The notes beneath the pieces were generated by a model. That model did not search any database. It had not been told where the DNA came from and saw only the letters and a program-made list of their open reading frames with translations. 64,000 bases of DNA. Source: Marinomonas algicola (lineage in GTDB: Bacteria > Pseudomonadota > Gammaproteobacteria > Pseudomonadales > Marinomonadaceae). Below are positions 18,430 through 27,729 of this stretch, piece after piece. Where the stretch lies: positions 1,054,001-1,118,000 of the forward strand of contig NZ_CP061941.1 of NCBI RefSeq assembly GCF_014805825.1, in the 5' to 3' direction. The position numbers and the translations under genes were made by a program. Numbering within the stretch: position 1 is the stretch's first letter; every line of letters starts with the position of its first letter.

Positions 18430-18612
18430 AGTTGGTTGATCTTTTAAATTTGGCTGATCTTTTAATTTAGCTATTTTTCATCATCTTCACAGGGCTACCT
18501 ATTAAGTAACTATTCATTTTATGAATGGTATTTTCATATTTGTTAATTTCCAATAAAACTTACCTTGGGGTATCTTTGGCTCGAAAATACAATAAATATA
18601 GGTGACAACAAT

Positions 18613-20001
18613 ATGGCAACATCTGAAAATACTCTGCGTGCGATTGCAGAACTTTCCCAGATTTTTGGGGATCGCTTACTCACCACAAAGGTCGTACGTA
18701 GCCATCATGGACAAGATGAATCGTGGCATAAAGAAGCGCTGCCAGATGCTGTTTTAATGGCCCATGAAACAGAAGACGTAGTGAAAGCCGTCAAGGTTTG
18801 TGCGAATTACAATATGCCAATAGTCGCTTTTGGAGCGGGCTCATCTGTAGAAGGTCAAGTGATACCTATCCAAGGCGGATTGACCATTAATTTTACGGAA
18901 ATGAACAAGGTTCTTGATATTAGAACCGAAGATTTTGATGTCAGCGTACAACCTGGCGTTACTCGTAAACAATTGAATATGGAGTTGCGCTCTATGGGGC
19001 TGATGTTCCCTGTTGATCCAGGAGCAAATGCGACCATTGGAGGCATGACATCGACGCGTGCTAGTGGGACGACCAGTGTACGCTACGGTACTATGGAAGA
19101 TAATGTCATCTCACTTACAGTTGTTACTGCGGATGGGCGAGTGATCAAAACGTCTCAACGCGCTCGAAAATCCTCGGCGGGGTATGACTTAACGCACCTT
19201 TTTGTAGGATCAGAAGGAACTCTGGGTATTATTACTGAGATCACTTTGCGTCTTCATCCGATACCTGAATCGATTTCATCTGCCGTGGCCTCTTTTCCTG
19301 ATATTGCCTCCGCGGTGAATGCGGTCATCACTACCTTGATGTATGGTGTGCCGATTGCACGTATCGAATTGCTCGATGGGCTTGCGATTGAAGCGGTCAA
19401 TACATATTTAAAAAGCTCCCATGACGTGAAACCAACTTTATTTTTAGAGTTTCATGGCAGCGATTCATCCGTTAAAGAGCAAGCTGAAATTGTGGGTGAT
19501 ATCTGCTCAGAGTTTGACAGTGCGAACTTTATTTGGAAAACATTGGAAGAAGATCGAAACGCGCTTTGGGAAGCACGTCATAATGGCGCATTGGCTGTTA
19601 TGTCTATGAGGCCAGGGGCCGAATTGTTGGCGACAGATGTGTGTGTCCCTATCTCTAGATTGGCTGAAATTATTGAAAAATCACAAAAGTATCTTCAAGA
19701 AGATGGTATTTATGGGCCTTTGATGGGCCATGTCGGTGATGGTAATTTCCATTTTGTGATTCCTGTAGATCGATCGAATACAGAAGAATTTGCTAAAATT
19801 AAAGCTTTTTGCTCTAGGTTGGCTTCGGATGCGATTTCTATGGACGGTACTTGTACAGGTGAGCACGGTATCGGTTTAGGGAAACAGTCACTACTAAAAG
19901 ATGAGTTAGGAGAATGTGTGGATTATATGCGATTGATTAAACAATCTTTTGATCCAAACAATATTATGAACCCAGGAAAAATATTTTCTCTTGACGCTTA
20001 G
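18613..20001 (+). CDS. FAD-linked oxidase, D-lactate dehydrogenase / glycolate oxidase (GlcD) type
   Basis: 462 residues from ATG 18613, which has AGGTGA eight bases upstream; a longer TTG frame from 18565 is unlikely. The N-terminal half is a PCMH FAD-binding domain (VKVCANYNMPIVAFGAGSS, then DPGANATIGGMTSTRASGT and GSEGTLGIITEITLRLHP). The C-terminal FAD-oxidase domain has GHVGDGNFHF with the metal-binding histidines and GTCTGEHGIGLGK. Such enzymes oxidise D-2-hydroxyacids such as D-lactate and pass electrons to quinone or cytochrome c. A single-subunit D-lactate dehydrogenase is most likely because no glcE or glcF is adjacent. Confidence 0.85.
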   Translation: MATSENTLRAIAELSQIFGDRLLTTKVVRSHHGQDESWHKEALPDAVLMAHETEDVVKAVKVCANYNMPIVAFGAGSSVEGQVIPIQGGLTINFTEMNKVLDIRTEDFDVSVQPGVTRKQLNMELRSMGLMFPVDPGANATIGGMTSTRASGTTSVRYGTMEDNVISLTVVTADGRVIKTSQRARKSSAGYDLTHLFVGSEGTLGIITEITLRLHPIPESISSAVASFPDIASAVNAVITTLMYGVPIARIELLDGLAIEAVNTYLKSSHDVKPTLFLEFHGSDSSVKEQAEIVGDICSEFDSANFIWKTLEEDRNALWEARHNGALAVMSMRPGAELLATDVCVPISRLAEIIEKSQKYLQEDGIYGPLMGHVGDGNFHFVIPVDRSNTEEFAKIKAFCSRLASDAISMDGTCTGEHGIGLGKQSLLKDELGECVDYMRLIKQSFDPNNIMNPGKIFSLDA

Positions 20002-20116
20002 TAAGCTTACTAAACGTCGCTGCCGTTACTCTTGACCCTTCTTCCGCTTAGGTTAGTATTGAGTCAACTTCTTACGATTATTCTCTATTTATATGTATAA
20101 AAGGGAGGCGTGTCGG

Positions 20117-20501
20117 TTGAGTTTTTTACTGAAAGGGTCAGTTTCTTTTACCAAACTCAGATCGTCATATTCGACTGTTTTAGGATCGATGTTAATACTT
20201 GTATTCTATGGGGTATTTCTGGATTGAGCTCTCTAAGCCGTTATATTCCTAAGATTGAGGTAGCGTCAGGCCGTGAAATAATAACGATCGAATTAGCTGG
20301 TAGTACTGTCTTCGGTTTTATGGATAGCCGTTCCAGTGTTGAACAACGTAAGTCTCTTAGAGTGGCTCGTCATGGGGGCGCACTTTCTTGGAATAACGAT
20401 TATTCAAAACTCCCTGCTCCGATCCTCATTTTTATGTGGTCTATGCGGCTCTCTATTTAGTAGGAGTCGTATTTGTTAAAAAAAGAGTGCAAGTTGGATG
20501 A
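20117..20501 (+). pseudogene. Probable decayed gene for a small two-TM protein
   Basis: GGGAGG at 20103-20108 precedes a TTG at 20117, which opens a hydrophobic N-terminus (MSFLLKGSVSFTKLRSSYST, then LGSMLILVFYGVFLD) ending at a stop. A second frame then reads through a polar middle (about 20220-20400, GLSSLSRYIPKIEVASG). A third frame gives a hydrophobic end (FYVVYAALYLVGVVFVKKRV) that stops at 20501. Together this resembles an about 127-residue protein with membrane helices at both ends broken by two frameshifts. Family not recognised. The 116-codon open frame from 20110 would then be only its middle part. Confidence 0.35.
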
Positions 20502-20595
20502 TTTTATTGGTTCGGTAGCTGAGATTAAATTCACTTAAGTGTGTAAAAATACGCTAACATAGAAGGTTATTCTCCTAGCTTTGAGCCCTATATAA

Positions 20596-21837
20596 ATGAC
20601 CACTGTTACCACTCCCACAAACTTTACTGAACTTGGCCTTATTGCCCCTTTATTAGCTCGATTAACTGAGCTAAATTATAAAGTACCAACACCCATTCAG
20701 GCGCAGACTATCCCACGTGTTTTAACCGGGTATGACGTAATTGCAGGCGCCAATACTGGGTCTGGTAAAACGGCGGCTTTTGCTTTGCCCCTTTTACAGC
20801 ATTTACACGTTGAAAAGTCAGCGAGTCATGTTGGCAATGAGAAGGGTAACTATGTAACTCGACTGGTTTTGGTTCCAACTCGTGAGCTTGCTAAACAAGT
20901 CGCCGATAATATCAAATCCTATTCTGTGCATTTTAACGGAGCCATTAAAACACTGGCTATTTTTGGTGGTGTTTCCATAAACAGACAAATGCAGACTTTA
21001 AGTGGTGGCGCCGATATATTAGTGGCAACACCGGGACGATTACTGGATTTGATTTCAAATAATGCGGTTAAGTTAGATAGGGTAAAAACCTTGGTTCTAG
21101 ATGAAGCGGATAGGATGCTGAGTTTAGGCTTTGCAGATGAGATAGCGGAACTGCTTGCGTTGATGCCCAAGAAAAAGCAAGTATTGTTATTTTCAGCTAC
21201 CTTTCCAGATCAAGTGACGTCTTTCACTCAAGGCTTGCTTAATAACCCTATTGAAATACAGCTCCAAAGTGCCGATGCCAGCACCTTAGTACAGCGTGTA
21301 TTTACAGTGAACAAAGGGCAAAAAACCGCTGTTCTAGAGCACCTGATTAAGCAGTACCAATGGCGACAAGCGTTGATTTTTGTGAATTCTAAAAACAGTT
21401 GTAATCACTTGGCCGACAAGCTGTTTAAACGCGGTATTACCGCAGAAGTGTTTCACGGGGATAAGGCTCAAGGCGCTCGAAGCCGTGTTCTTGATGGCTT
21501 TAAGAATGGTGAGCTTGATGTTGTTATCGCAACCGATATTGCCGCTCGTGGTCTAGACATAGCAAAACTGCCAGTGGTAATTAATTTTGATTTACCAAGA
21601 AGCCCAGCCGATTATATGCATCGTGTTGGTCGTAGTGGTCGGGCTGGTGAAGTAGGCTTAGCTATCTCACTTATTGACCATGAAGATTATCATCACTTTA
21701 AAGTAATCGAAAAAAAGAACAAAATCTGGCTTGAACGCGAGCAAATAGAGGGTTTTGAAGCGGATGCCGCTTTAGCTGACTTCGTCGAGAAACCGGTCGC
21801 TAGGCCTGCAGGCCATGGTAAGAAAAAAGCAAAATAA
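20596..21837 (+). CDS. DEAD-box ATP-dependent RNA helicase, RhlE-like
   Basis: 413 residues. All helicase motifs are intact: Q motif (FTELGLIAPLLARLTELNYKVPTPIQAQ split), GANTGSGKT (motif I), PTRELAKQ (Ia), TPGR, DEAD (II), SAT (III), TDIAARGLDI (V) and HRVGRSGRAG (VI). The short C-terminal tail is basic (GHGKKKAK). Such helicases remodel RNA in ribosome assembly or decay. It resembles RhlE/SrmB-type members, but the exact orthologue cannot be fixed by eye. The ATG at 20596 matches the normal family start. Confidence 0.92.
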   Translation: MTTVTTPTNFTELGLIAPLLARLTELNYKVPTPIQAQTIPRVLTGYDVIAGANTGSGKTAAFALPLLQHLHVEKSASHVGNEKGNYVTRLVLVPTRELAKQVADNIKSYSVHFNGAIKTLAIFGGVSINRQMQTLSGGADILVATPGRLLDLISNNAVKLDRVKTLVLDEADRMLSLGFADEIAELLALMPKKKQVLLFSATFPDQVTSFTQGLLNNPIEIQLQSADASTLVQRVFTVNKGQKTAVLEHLIKQYQWRQALIFVNSKNSCNHLADKLFKRGITAEVFHGDKAQGARSRVLDGFKNGELDVVIATDIAARGLDIAKLPVVINFDLPRSPADYMHRVGRSGRAGEVGLAISLIDHEDYHHFKVIEKKNKIWLEREQIEGFEADAALADFVEKPVARPAGHGKKKAK

Positions 21838-21840
21838 AAA

Positions 21841-21876
21841 GAGACAGCGCTGAGTGTTTTTGCTCAGCTCTGTCTC
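21841..21876 (-). terminator. Long hairpin terminator between the helicase gene and proB
   Basis: GAGACAG (21841-21847) and GCTGAG (21849-21854) pair with CTCAGC (21863-21868) and CTGTCTC (21870-21876), with one C/T mismatch and an eight-base loop. On the minus strand the stem is followed by TTTTTATTTT, so it is an intrinsic terminator for proB. It may also stop the helicase transcript. Confidence 0.88.
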
Positions 21877-21924
21877 GTTATTACTGATAGGGTGATAGAA
21901 ATAGCTTATACAAGGTTTGTTAAG

Positions 21925-23040
21925 TTATACCCTATCTTCTTGTTCCAAAACGGCAATATTTTTATCGGAAATCAGTGGGCCAGTGTGGTGAATAAATTCG
22001 TGGCTGTCATCACTGTATTCGTGGTTTGTTATAAAGTTTAGTAAACAGCTGCTGTAATTTGCCTGTGCTTTTGCTAGATGTTTGCCGTCATCGCTACGAA
22101 CAAATATGGTATCACCGACAGAAAATTCACCACGAACTTCAACTAAGTCATGACTGGTTAGCTGTGCGCTATTTTCATCAAGTGGGTATTCAAAGTCGCC
22201 TTCAATAACCAACTCACCTTGCGCTCTTGCTGTGTGAGTCATCCAGTGCAGGTCGGTTTTCATGGGCATGTCATAAGGTGTGAAAATCGTTCCTGGGTTA
22301 TTGCCCTGAATTAGCTGTTCAAATGAGCCTTCTTTGAAACCATTAATAATATAGGTGCTTAGTCCGTGAGATGTGGCTTTTTCAGCGGCTTCAATTTTAG
22401 TTTTCATGCCTCCAGTGCCAACACTGCTGTGTGCACCACCTGCCATATCATGAATGCTTTGATCAATTTGGGCTACTTGTTTGATCAACTTTGCATCTGT
22501 GTGGATATTGGGGTTTTTGTCATATAAACCGTCAACATCTGAGCAAATGATGAGTGAATCAGCATCTGCTGCCGCGGCAACCATAGCGGATAAATTGTCG
22601 TTATCTCCAACTTTCAAGGCATCGGTTGTTACCACATCATTTTCGTTGATTATTGGAAGAATGCCATGGTCAAGTAATTCAAAAATAGTGCTGCGAACAC
22701 TGTCATATCGTTCTTTATCTTGCAGGTCACCATGAGTCAGTAAAATTTGGGCCGCTGGAAAATCAAAGAAGCGGTCCCAGGTTGCCATCATTTCATTTTG
22801 TCCTGCTGCGGCCATGGCTTTTTTGGTCGCTAATGAAGGGTTTTCAATATTGCCAAAAAAATGAGCTCCAGCGGCAACAGAGCCTGACGATACAAGAATA
22901 ACTTGTATGTCCATATCTCGACACTGCAAGATGAATTTTGCAATGTGCAGTAAATAACGGGAGCTGCATCCTTTTTTCTCTGGTGCAATTAATGCGCTTC
23001 CTACTTTTAATACAATTCGTTTCCATTGATAGTTTGTCAT
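21925..23040 (-). CDS. proB: Glutamate 5-kinase
   Basis: 371 residues with AGAGGAC before the ATG. ProB phosphorylates glutamate, the first step of proline synthesis, and is the step usually inhibited by proline. The amino-acid kinase domain occupies about 1-255: RIVLKVGSALI, ILVSSGSVAAG, INENDVVTT, GDNDNLSAMVA, DVDGLYDKNP and GTGGMKTKIEAA. A C-terminal PUA domain follows at about 275-355. proA is not adjacent; in many relatives proB follows cgtA/obg, which is not so here. A TATAAT box and a strong palindrome lie upstream. Confidence 0.94.
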   Translation of the reverse strand: MTNYQWKRIVLKVGSALIAPEKKGCSSRYLLHIAKFILQCRDMDIQVILVSSGSVAAGAHFFGNIENPSLATKKAMAAAGQNEMMATWDRFFDFPAAQILLTHGDLQDKERYDSVRSTIFELLDHGILPIINENDVVTTDALKVGDNDNLSAMVAAAADADSLIICSDVDGLYDKNPNIHTDAKLIKQVAQIDQSIHDMAGGAHSSVGTGGMKTKIEAAEKATSHGLSTYIINGFKEGSFEQLIQGNNPGTIFTPYDMPMKTDLHWMTHTARAQGELVIEGDFEYPLDENSAQLTSHDLVEVRGEFSVGDTIFVRSDDGKHLAKAQANYSSCLLNFITNHEYSDDSHEFIHHTGPLISDKNIAVLEQEDRV

Positions 23041-23073
23041 ATGTCCTCTTTTTATGGACAGCTTGTAACCTCA

Positions 23074-23079
23074 ATTATA
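23074..23079 (-). promoter_or_regulatory. Candidate -10 box of proB
   Basis: On the minus strand the hexamer reads TATAAT, 34 bases before the proB ATG. No good -35 hexamer is found at the usual distance, which fits a promoter that needs an activator. Confidence 0.5.
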
Positions 23080-23104
23080 AAAGAGATTTGCTGTAATTGA
23101 TGAT

Positions 23105-23128
23105 TATTACAAACAAGTGTTTGTAATA
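23105..23128. promoter_or_regulatory. Perfect palindrome, candidate operator upstream of proB
   Basis: The ten-base arms TATTACAAAC (23105-23114) and GTTTGTAATA (23119-23128) are exact reverse complements around AAGT. The centre is about 40 bp upstream of the candidate proB -10 box, so a bound dimeric regulator would contact or replace the -35 region. The remainder of 23129-23440 shows no gene. Confidence 0.6.
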
Positions 23129-23446
23129 CTTACATTTCAAGGGGAGGGGCAGTTCGTTTAAATAATGTCATCACTTAGCCGAGAGCCAATTTAATGCTAT
23201 CGGAATTGTCTAAGTTTGATTTAAAGACCGCCGCCTAACTCCTTAAGTGAAGGGTGTATCGCGAAAAGAAGTATAACATATTTAGTTTTAGACTTGTATG
23301 GCTACTTATTTTGAGGTGTTTTTCTCTAAAATTCGGTCGGTACCGTCTTTGCGAAGTGCCGTAAAGTCTAAATCTTAGTAACAGGATTTGAGAACACTCA
23401 TTTTTTAAGTTTCATGGTTTGATCTCAGGCTAGATGGATTTTTACA

Positions 23447-23475
23447 TTGAGTGAAAGGCCATCAAATGTTACTAT
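23447..23475 (+). promoter_or_regulatory. Candidate sigma-70 promoter of pyrG
   Basis: TTGAGT (23447-23452), a 17-base spacer, then TACTAT (23470-23475). It lies 78 bp before the pyrG ATG. Confidence 0.6.
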
Positions 23476-23553
23476 TTTCACCCGTCCTAATACACACATA
23501 GTTGTGTTATTCATACTCATACGAACATTCAATTTAAGGCGGGTTTAACACTC

Positions 23554-25188
23554 ATGGCGACACGATATATTTTCGTCACAGGCGGCGTTGTTTCTTCTCT
23601 TGGCAAAGGTCTAACGGCTGCCTCTCTTGCTGCAATTCTTGAATCCCGTGGTTTAAAAGTAACCATGCTTAAATTGGATCCTTATATAAACGTTGATCCA
23701 GGTACAATGAGCCCGTTTCAACATGGTGAAGTTTTTGTAACGGATGATGGCGCAGAGACCGATCTTGATCTTGGTCATTATGAACGTTTTATTTCTACTA
23801 AGATGAGTAAACGTAATAACTTCACGACAGGCCGAGTCTATCAACATGTTTTGAAAAAAGAGCGTCGTGGTGATTACCTTGGTGGTACGGTTCAGGTTAT
23901 TCCTCATATTACCGATGAAATCAAACGTCGTGTATTGCTTGGTGCGGAAGGTGCAGACGTTGCTTTGGTTGAGATTGGTGGTACGGTGGGTGATATCGAA
24001 TCACAACCATTTTTAGAAGCCGTTCGTCAGTTAAAAGTAGAGCTAGGTTCCCATAGAGCCATGTTTATGCATTTAACATTGGTGCCTTATATTCGTACGG
24101 CGGGTGAAACGAAAACCAAACCAACGCAGCATTCTGTTAAGGAATTGCGTTCTATTGGTATTCAGCCTGACATCTTGATTTGTCGTTCAGAAGTATCGAT
24201 TGAAGCGCCAGAGCGCAAGAAAATCTCTTTGTTTACCAGTGTGGATGAGCGAGCGGTTATCTCCTTACCTGATGCTGAAACTATTTACAGCATTCCCTCT
24301 ATCTTGAATGATCAAGGCTTAGACAGCTTGATTGTTGAGCGCTTTAATTTAGACTGTGGTATCCCTGATATTACTATCTGGAATAAAGTAGCCAAAGCCA
24401 AGTTGAACCCTGAAAAGCAAGTGAATATTGCTATGGTAGGGAAATACATGGAATTGCTTGATGCGTATAAGTCTCTTATAGAAGCGATGGATCATGCTGG
24501 CATTCATGCTCGTACAAAAGTTAAGTTGCATTACATTGATGCCGAAAGTATTGAAACCAATGGTACTGATGTATTAAAAGATATGGATGCTATTTTAGTG
24601 CCAGGCGGTTTTGGTGAACGTGGTGTCGAAGGGAAAATTCAAACGGCTCAATATGCCCGTGAAAATAAAATACCGTATTTAGGTATCTGTTTAGGTATGC
24701 AAGTAGCGGTAATCGAGTTTGCTCGTAATGTGGCAAAACTTGAGGGTGCTCACAGTACAGAATTCAATTTGAAAGCAGAGAACCCAGTCATTGGTCTAAT
24801 TACTGAATGGACGAATGCAGAGGGTTCCAAAGAGATCCGGTCAGAGGAATCCGATCTAGGTGGAACGATGCGCCTAGGTGCTCAAAACTGTAATTTGCTA
24901 GAAGGGTCGAAAGCTCAACAAGCATACGGTAAGTCAGTTGTGAGTGAACGTCATCGTCATCGTTATGAAGTAAATAACTATTATCTTACAGAATTAGAGA
25001 CGGCAGGTTTAACGATTTCAGGTCGTTCTGAAGATAATTCTTTGGTTGAAATGGTTGAGATTAAGGATCACCCTTGGTTTGTTGCTTGCCAATTCCACCC
25101 TGAATTTACGTCATCGCCTCGTTATGGCCATGGATTGTTCAGTGCATTTGCTCACGCTGCATTAAAGTATGCGGGTAAAGAAAAATAG
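23554..25188 (+). CDS. pyrG: CTP synthase
   Basis: 544 residues, full length. PyrG aminates UTP to CTP with glutamine as nitrogen donor and ATP. The N-terminal synthase domain starts YIFVTGGVVSSLGKGLTAAS (P-loop) and includes LDPYINVDPGTMSPFQHGEV. The C-terminal class I glutamine amidotransferase domain has the nucleophile Cys in YLGICLGMQ and the His/Glu pair in CQFHPEFTS. It has its own promoter candidate and is followed by eno 62 bp later. kdsA, which sits between them in some relatives, is absent. Confidence 0.98.
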   Translation: MATRYIFVTGGVVSSLGKGLTAASLAAILESRGLKVTMLKLDPYINVDPGTMSPFQHGEVFVTDDGAETDLDLGHYERFISTKMSKRNNFTTGRVYQHVLKKERRGDYLGGTVQVIPHITDEIKRRVLLGAEGADVALVEIGGTVGDIESQPFLEAVRQLKVELGSHRAMFMHLTLVPYIRTAGETKTKPTQHSVKELRSIGIQPDILICRSEVSIEAPERKKISLFTSVDERAVISLPDAETIYSIPSILNDQGLDSLIVERFNLDCGIPDITIWNKVAKAKLNPEKQVNIAMVGKYMELLDAYKSLIEAMDHAGIHARTKVKLHYIDAESIETNGTDVLKDMDAILVPGGFGERGVEGKIQTAQYARENKIPYLGICLGMQVAVIEFARNVAKLEGAHSTEFNLKAENPVIGLITEWTNAEGSKEIRSEESDLGGTMRLGAQNCNLLEGSKAQQAYGKSVVSERHRHRYEVNNYYLTELETAGLTISGRSEDNSLVEMVEIKDHPWFVACQFHPEFTSSPRYGHGLFSAFAHAALKYAGKEK

Positions 25189-25250
25189 TTCTAAAAAATA
25201 AGCCCGGATAGTATTCATTCTTAAACGTTTAATTTATTAAAAGGTGTGTT

Positions 25251-26546
25251 ATGAGTCAGATTGTTGATATCAAAGCGAGAGAAGTATTAGATTCCCGTGG
25301 GAACCCGACTGTAGAAGCCGATGTTATTTTAGCTGATGGTTCTTTTGGTTCAGCGTGTGCTCCTTCAGGTGCGTCTACAGGATCTCGTGAAGCGCTTGAA
25401 TTACGCGATGGTGATAAAGCTCGTTATCTAGGTAAAGGTGTATTGAAAGCGGTTGCGGCTGTTAATGGTCCTATTCGTGATGCATTGCTTGGCAAAGAGG
25501 CAATTGCTCAAGCTGAATTAGATAAAATCATGATTGATTTAGATGGCACTGTAAATAAATCAACTTTTGGTGCGAATGCTATTTTGGCTGTGTCCCTTGC
25601 GGCGGCAAAAGCGGCCGCGGTATTTAAGAAAGTGCCTTTATATGCGCACATTGCCGATATCAATGGCACGCCTGGTGTCTATTCTATGCCTGTACCTATG
25701 ATGAATATCATCAATGGTGGTGAGCACGCAGATAACAACGTTGATATTCAAGAGTTTATGATCCAACCGGTCGGTGCACCTAACTTTCGCGAAGCATTGC
25801 GTTACGGCGCTGAAATTTTTCATGCCTTGAAAAAAGTGTTGAGTGATCGTGGTTTAAGCACGGCCGTTGGTGATGAAGGTGGTTTTGCGCCAAATCTTGC
25901 ATCGAATGCTGAAGCCTTAGCGGTGATTAAAGAAGCCGTAGCGAATGCGGGTTATGAATTAGGTAAAGACATCACTTTAGCGATGGATTGTGCTGCATCT
26001 GAGTTCTATGAAGAGGGCCAGTACAACTTAAAAGGTGAAGGAAAGGTCTTTTCTTCTGAAGGGTTCTCTGATTATTTGGCAGATCTTTGCGAACAATACC
26101 CAATAGTTTCTATTGAAGACGGTTTAAATGAGTCCGATTGGGAAGGTTTTGCTTATCAAACTAAGATTCTTGGGGATAAAATTCAATTAGTGGGTGACGA
26201 TCTTTTTGTTACTAATACTAAAATTCTTAAGCGCGGTATTGATGAAGGCATTGCCAACTCAATTTTGATAAAATTCAATCAGATTGGCTCTTTAACAGAA
26301 ACACTTGAAGCAATTCGAATGGCAAAAGCCGCTGGTTATACGGCCGTTATTTCTCACCGTTCTGGTGAAACTGAAGATGCGACTATTGCTGATTTAGCTG
26401 TTGGTACGGCTGCGGGGCAGATTAAAACGGGTTCGTTATGCCGTTCTGATCGAGTATCTAAATACAACCAATTGCTACGTATTGAAGAGCAATTAGGCGC
26501 AAACGTGGCTTATAACGGATTGTCTGAGATTAAAGGTCAAGCTTAG
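25251..26546 (+). CDS. eno: Enolase
   Basis: 431 residues. It converts 2-phosphoglycerate to phosphoenolpyruvate in glycolysis and can scaffold RNase E in the degradosome. Signatures seen: IKAREVLDSRGNPTVEAD, APSGASTGSREALELRDGD, the Mg-binding Asp/Glu in ALAMDCAASEF-like LAMDCAASEFYEEG, SIEDGLNESDW and VGDDLFVTN, the catalytic Lys in SILIKFNQIG, and the SHRSGETED loop. An AAAAGGTG site precedes ATG 25251. It ends at a strong terminator. Confidence 0.98.
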   Translation: MSQIVDIKAREVLDSRGNPTVEADVILADGSFGSACAPSGASTGSREALELRDGDKARYLGKGVLKAVAAVNGPIRDALLGKEAIAQAELDKIMIDLDGTVNKSTFGANAILAVSLAAAKAAAVFKKVPLYAHIADINGTPGVYSMPVPMMNIINGGEHADNNVDIQEFMIQPVGAPNFREALRYGAEIFHALKKVLSDRGLSTAVGDEGGFAPNLASNAEALAVIKEAVANAGYELGKDITLAMDCAASEFYEEGQYNLKGEGKVFSSEGFSDYLADLCEQYPIVSIEDGLNESDWEGFAYQTKILGDKIQLVGDDLFVTNTKILKRGIDEGIANSILIKFNQIGSLTETLEAIRMAKAAGYTAVISHRSGETEDATIADLAVGTAAGQIKTGSLCRSDRVSKYNQLLRIEEQLGANVAYNGLSEIKGQA

Positions 26547-26566
26547 TTTATTGAACCTATTTTAAG

Positions 26567-26595
26567 AAGGGAGAACCTGTGTTCTCCCTTTTTTT
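26567..26595 (+). terminator. Rho-independent terminator after eno
   Basis: A perfect ten-base stem, AAGGGAGAAC (26567-26576) with GTTCTCCCTT (26581-26590), encloses the tetraloop CTGT. It runs into seven T. Confidence 0.93.
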
Positions 26596-26661
26596 GTTAG
26601 AGACAATCAATAATTAAGAGTGTTTAAAAAATAACTTGAATGTGATGTGTTTGAGAAGAGT

Positions 26662-26937
26662 ATGTGGCGTCTTGTATTTCTGGTTTTTTTAGTTGTTTTT
26701 GGTTATTTGAGCTACCAGTTAGTCTATGGTGAGCAAGGTATTAAACGTCAAGAAGAGCTAGCGAAGCAAGTTCAGTATCAAGAAAACAAAAACCAAAGGC
26801 TGTTGCAGAGAAATGACGCTTTACGTGCTCAAGTTGAAAACCTGAAAAAAGGTAAGGATGCTATTGAAGAGCGCGTGAGAACAGAGCTTCAGTACATAAA
26901 AGAAGGCGAAGTCTTTTATCGGATAGTGGATCAATGA
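26662..26937 (+). CDS. ftsB: Cell division protein FtsB
   Basis: 91 residues from ATG 26662, with GAGAAGAG just before it; an in-frame GTG at 26647 would add five residues. Short N-terminus, one membrane helix (residues 3-20), then a coiled coil (about 28-70) and the conserved end RTELQYIKEGEVFYRIV. FtsB forms the FtsQLB complex of the divisome. The ATGA overlap with ispD (26934-26937) shows coupling. The eno-ftsB-ispD-ispF order is conserved in gammaproteobacteria. Confidence 0.93.
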   Translation: MWRLVFLVFLVVFGYLSYQLVYGEQGIKRQEELAKQVQYQENKNQRLLQRNDALRAQVENLKKGKDAIEERVRTELQYIKEGEVFYRIVDQ

Positions 26938-27644
26938 AATATTCTTCAATATGGGTGATTGTACCAGCGGCTGGAGTGGGTAAGCGCATGCAGTCTACTA
27001 CCCCCAAACAATATTTAAAACTGGGTGAGCGAACGGTATTAGACCATACATTAATGCAGTTGTTGTCTCATGAAAATATTGCCGGTGTCGTTTTGGGAAT
27101 AGGTGCAGAAGACGATTATTGGCCTGACTCCTTATGGTATGGTCACGCTAAAGTGATGCCCTTTATTGGAGGGAAAGAACGATCTGATACGGTCCGATTG
27201 GGGCTCGAATATTTAATGCAGTCATCCCATCTTAGTAACGAATTTGTATTGGTGCATGATGCAGCGAGACCTTTTATTACGCACGAATCAATTAATGCCT
27301 TATTGGCTAATACGTCTTCCCATGGCTGTCTTCTTGCGATTCCTGCTAAAGACACAATCAAGGAAAGCGCTTTTGACAAGGGTGTTCCATCCGTTAAAAG
27401 AACGATCGATCGCCGTCTTATCTGGCAAGCCCAAACGCCTCAAAAATTTGTCATTCAAGCGTTAATTCAAGCTCTTAAAAATGCCGAATCTTCAACATCT
27501 GAAATTACCGATGAAAGTTCAGCCATGGAGTTATCGGGTTATCAACCTGAACTTGTTGAAGGGGATGCCAGTAACTTTAAAATTACACTTCCAATAGACT
27601 TAGTGATTGCTAATGCTCTTTTGTCTTATGATGCATCATGTTAG
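26934..27644 (+). CDS. ispD: 2-C-methyl-D-erythritol 4-phosphate cytidylyltransferase
   Basis: 236 residues. It makes CDP-methylerythritol from MEP and CTP in the non-mevalonate isoprenoid pathway. The nucleotidyltransferase signature VPAAGVGKRMQSTTPKQYL is at residues 10-28, followed by VLVHDAARPFI, the IPAKDTIK segment, WQAQTPQKF and TDESSAMEL. The start overlaps ftsB by four bases. CTP supply from pyrG lies in the same neighbourhood, although eno's terminator separates the transcripts. Confidence 0.96.
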   Translation: MKYSSIWVIVPAAGVGKRMQSTTPKQYLKLGERTVLDHTLMQLLSHENIAGVVLGIGAEDDYWPDSLWYGHAKVMPFIGGKERSDTVRLGLEYLMQSSHLSNEFVLVHDAARPFITHESINALLANTSSHGCLLAIPAKDTIKESAFDKGVPSVKRTIDRRLIWQAQTPQKFVIQALIQALKNAESSTSEITDESSAMELSGYQPELVEGDASNFKITLPIDLVIANALLSYDASC

Positions 27645-27729
27645 TTCGTATGATTAAACGCTTGCAAATATGGCCTGTTGATTTATTCAGTTAAAAATAG
27701 TTTACAAATCAGTAATAGGAGAAAAAATA

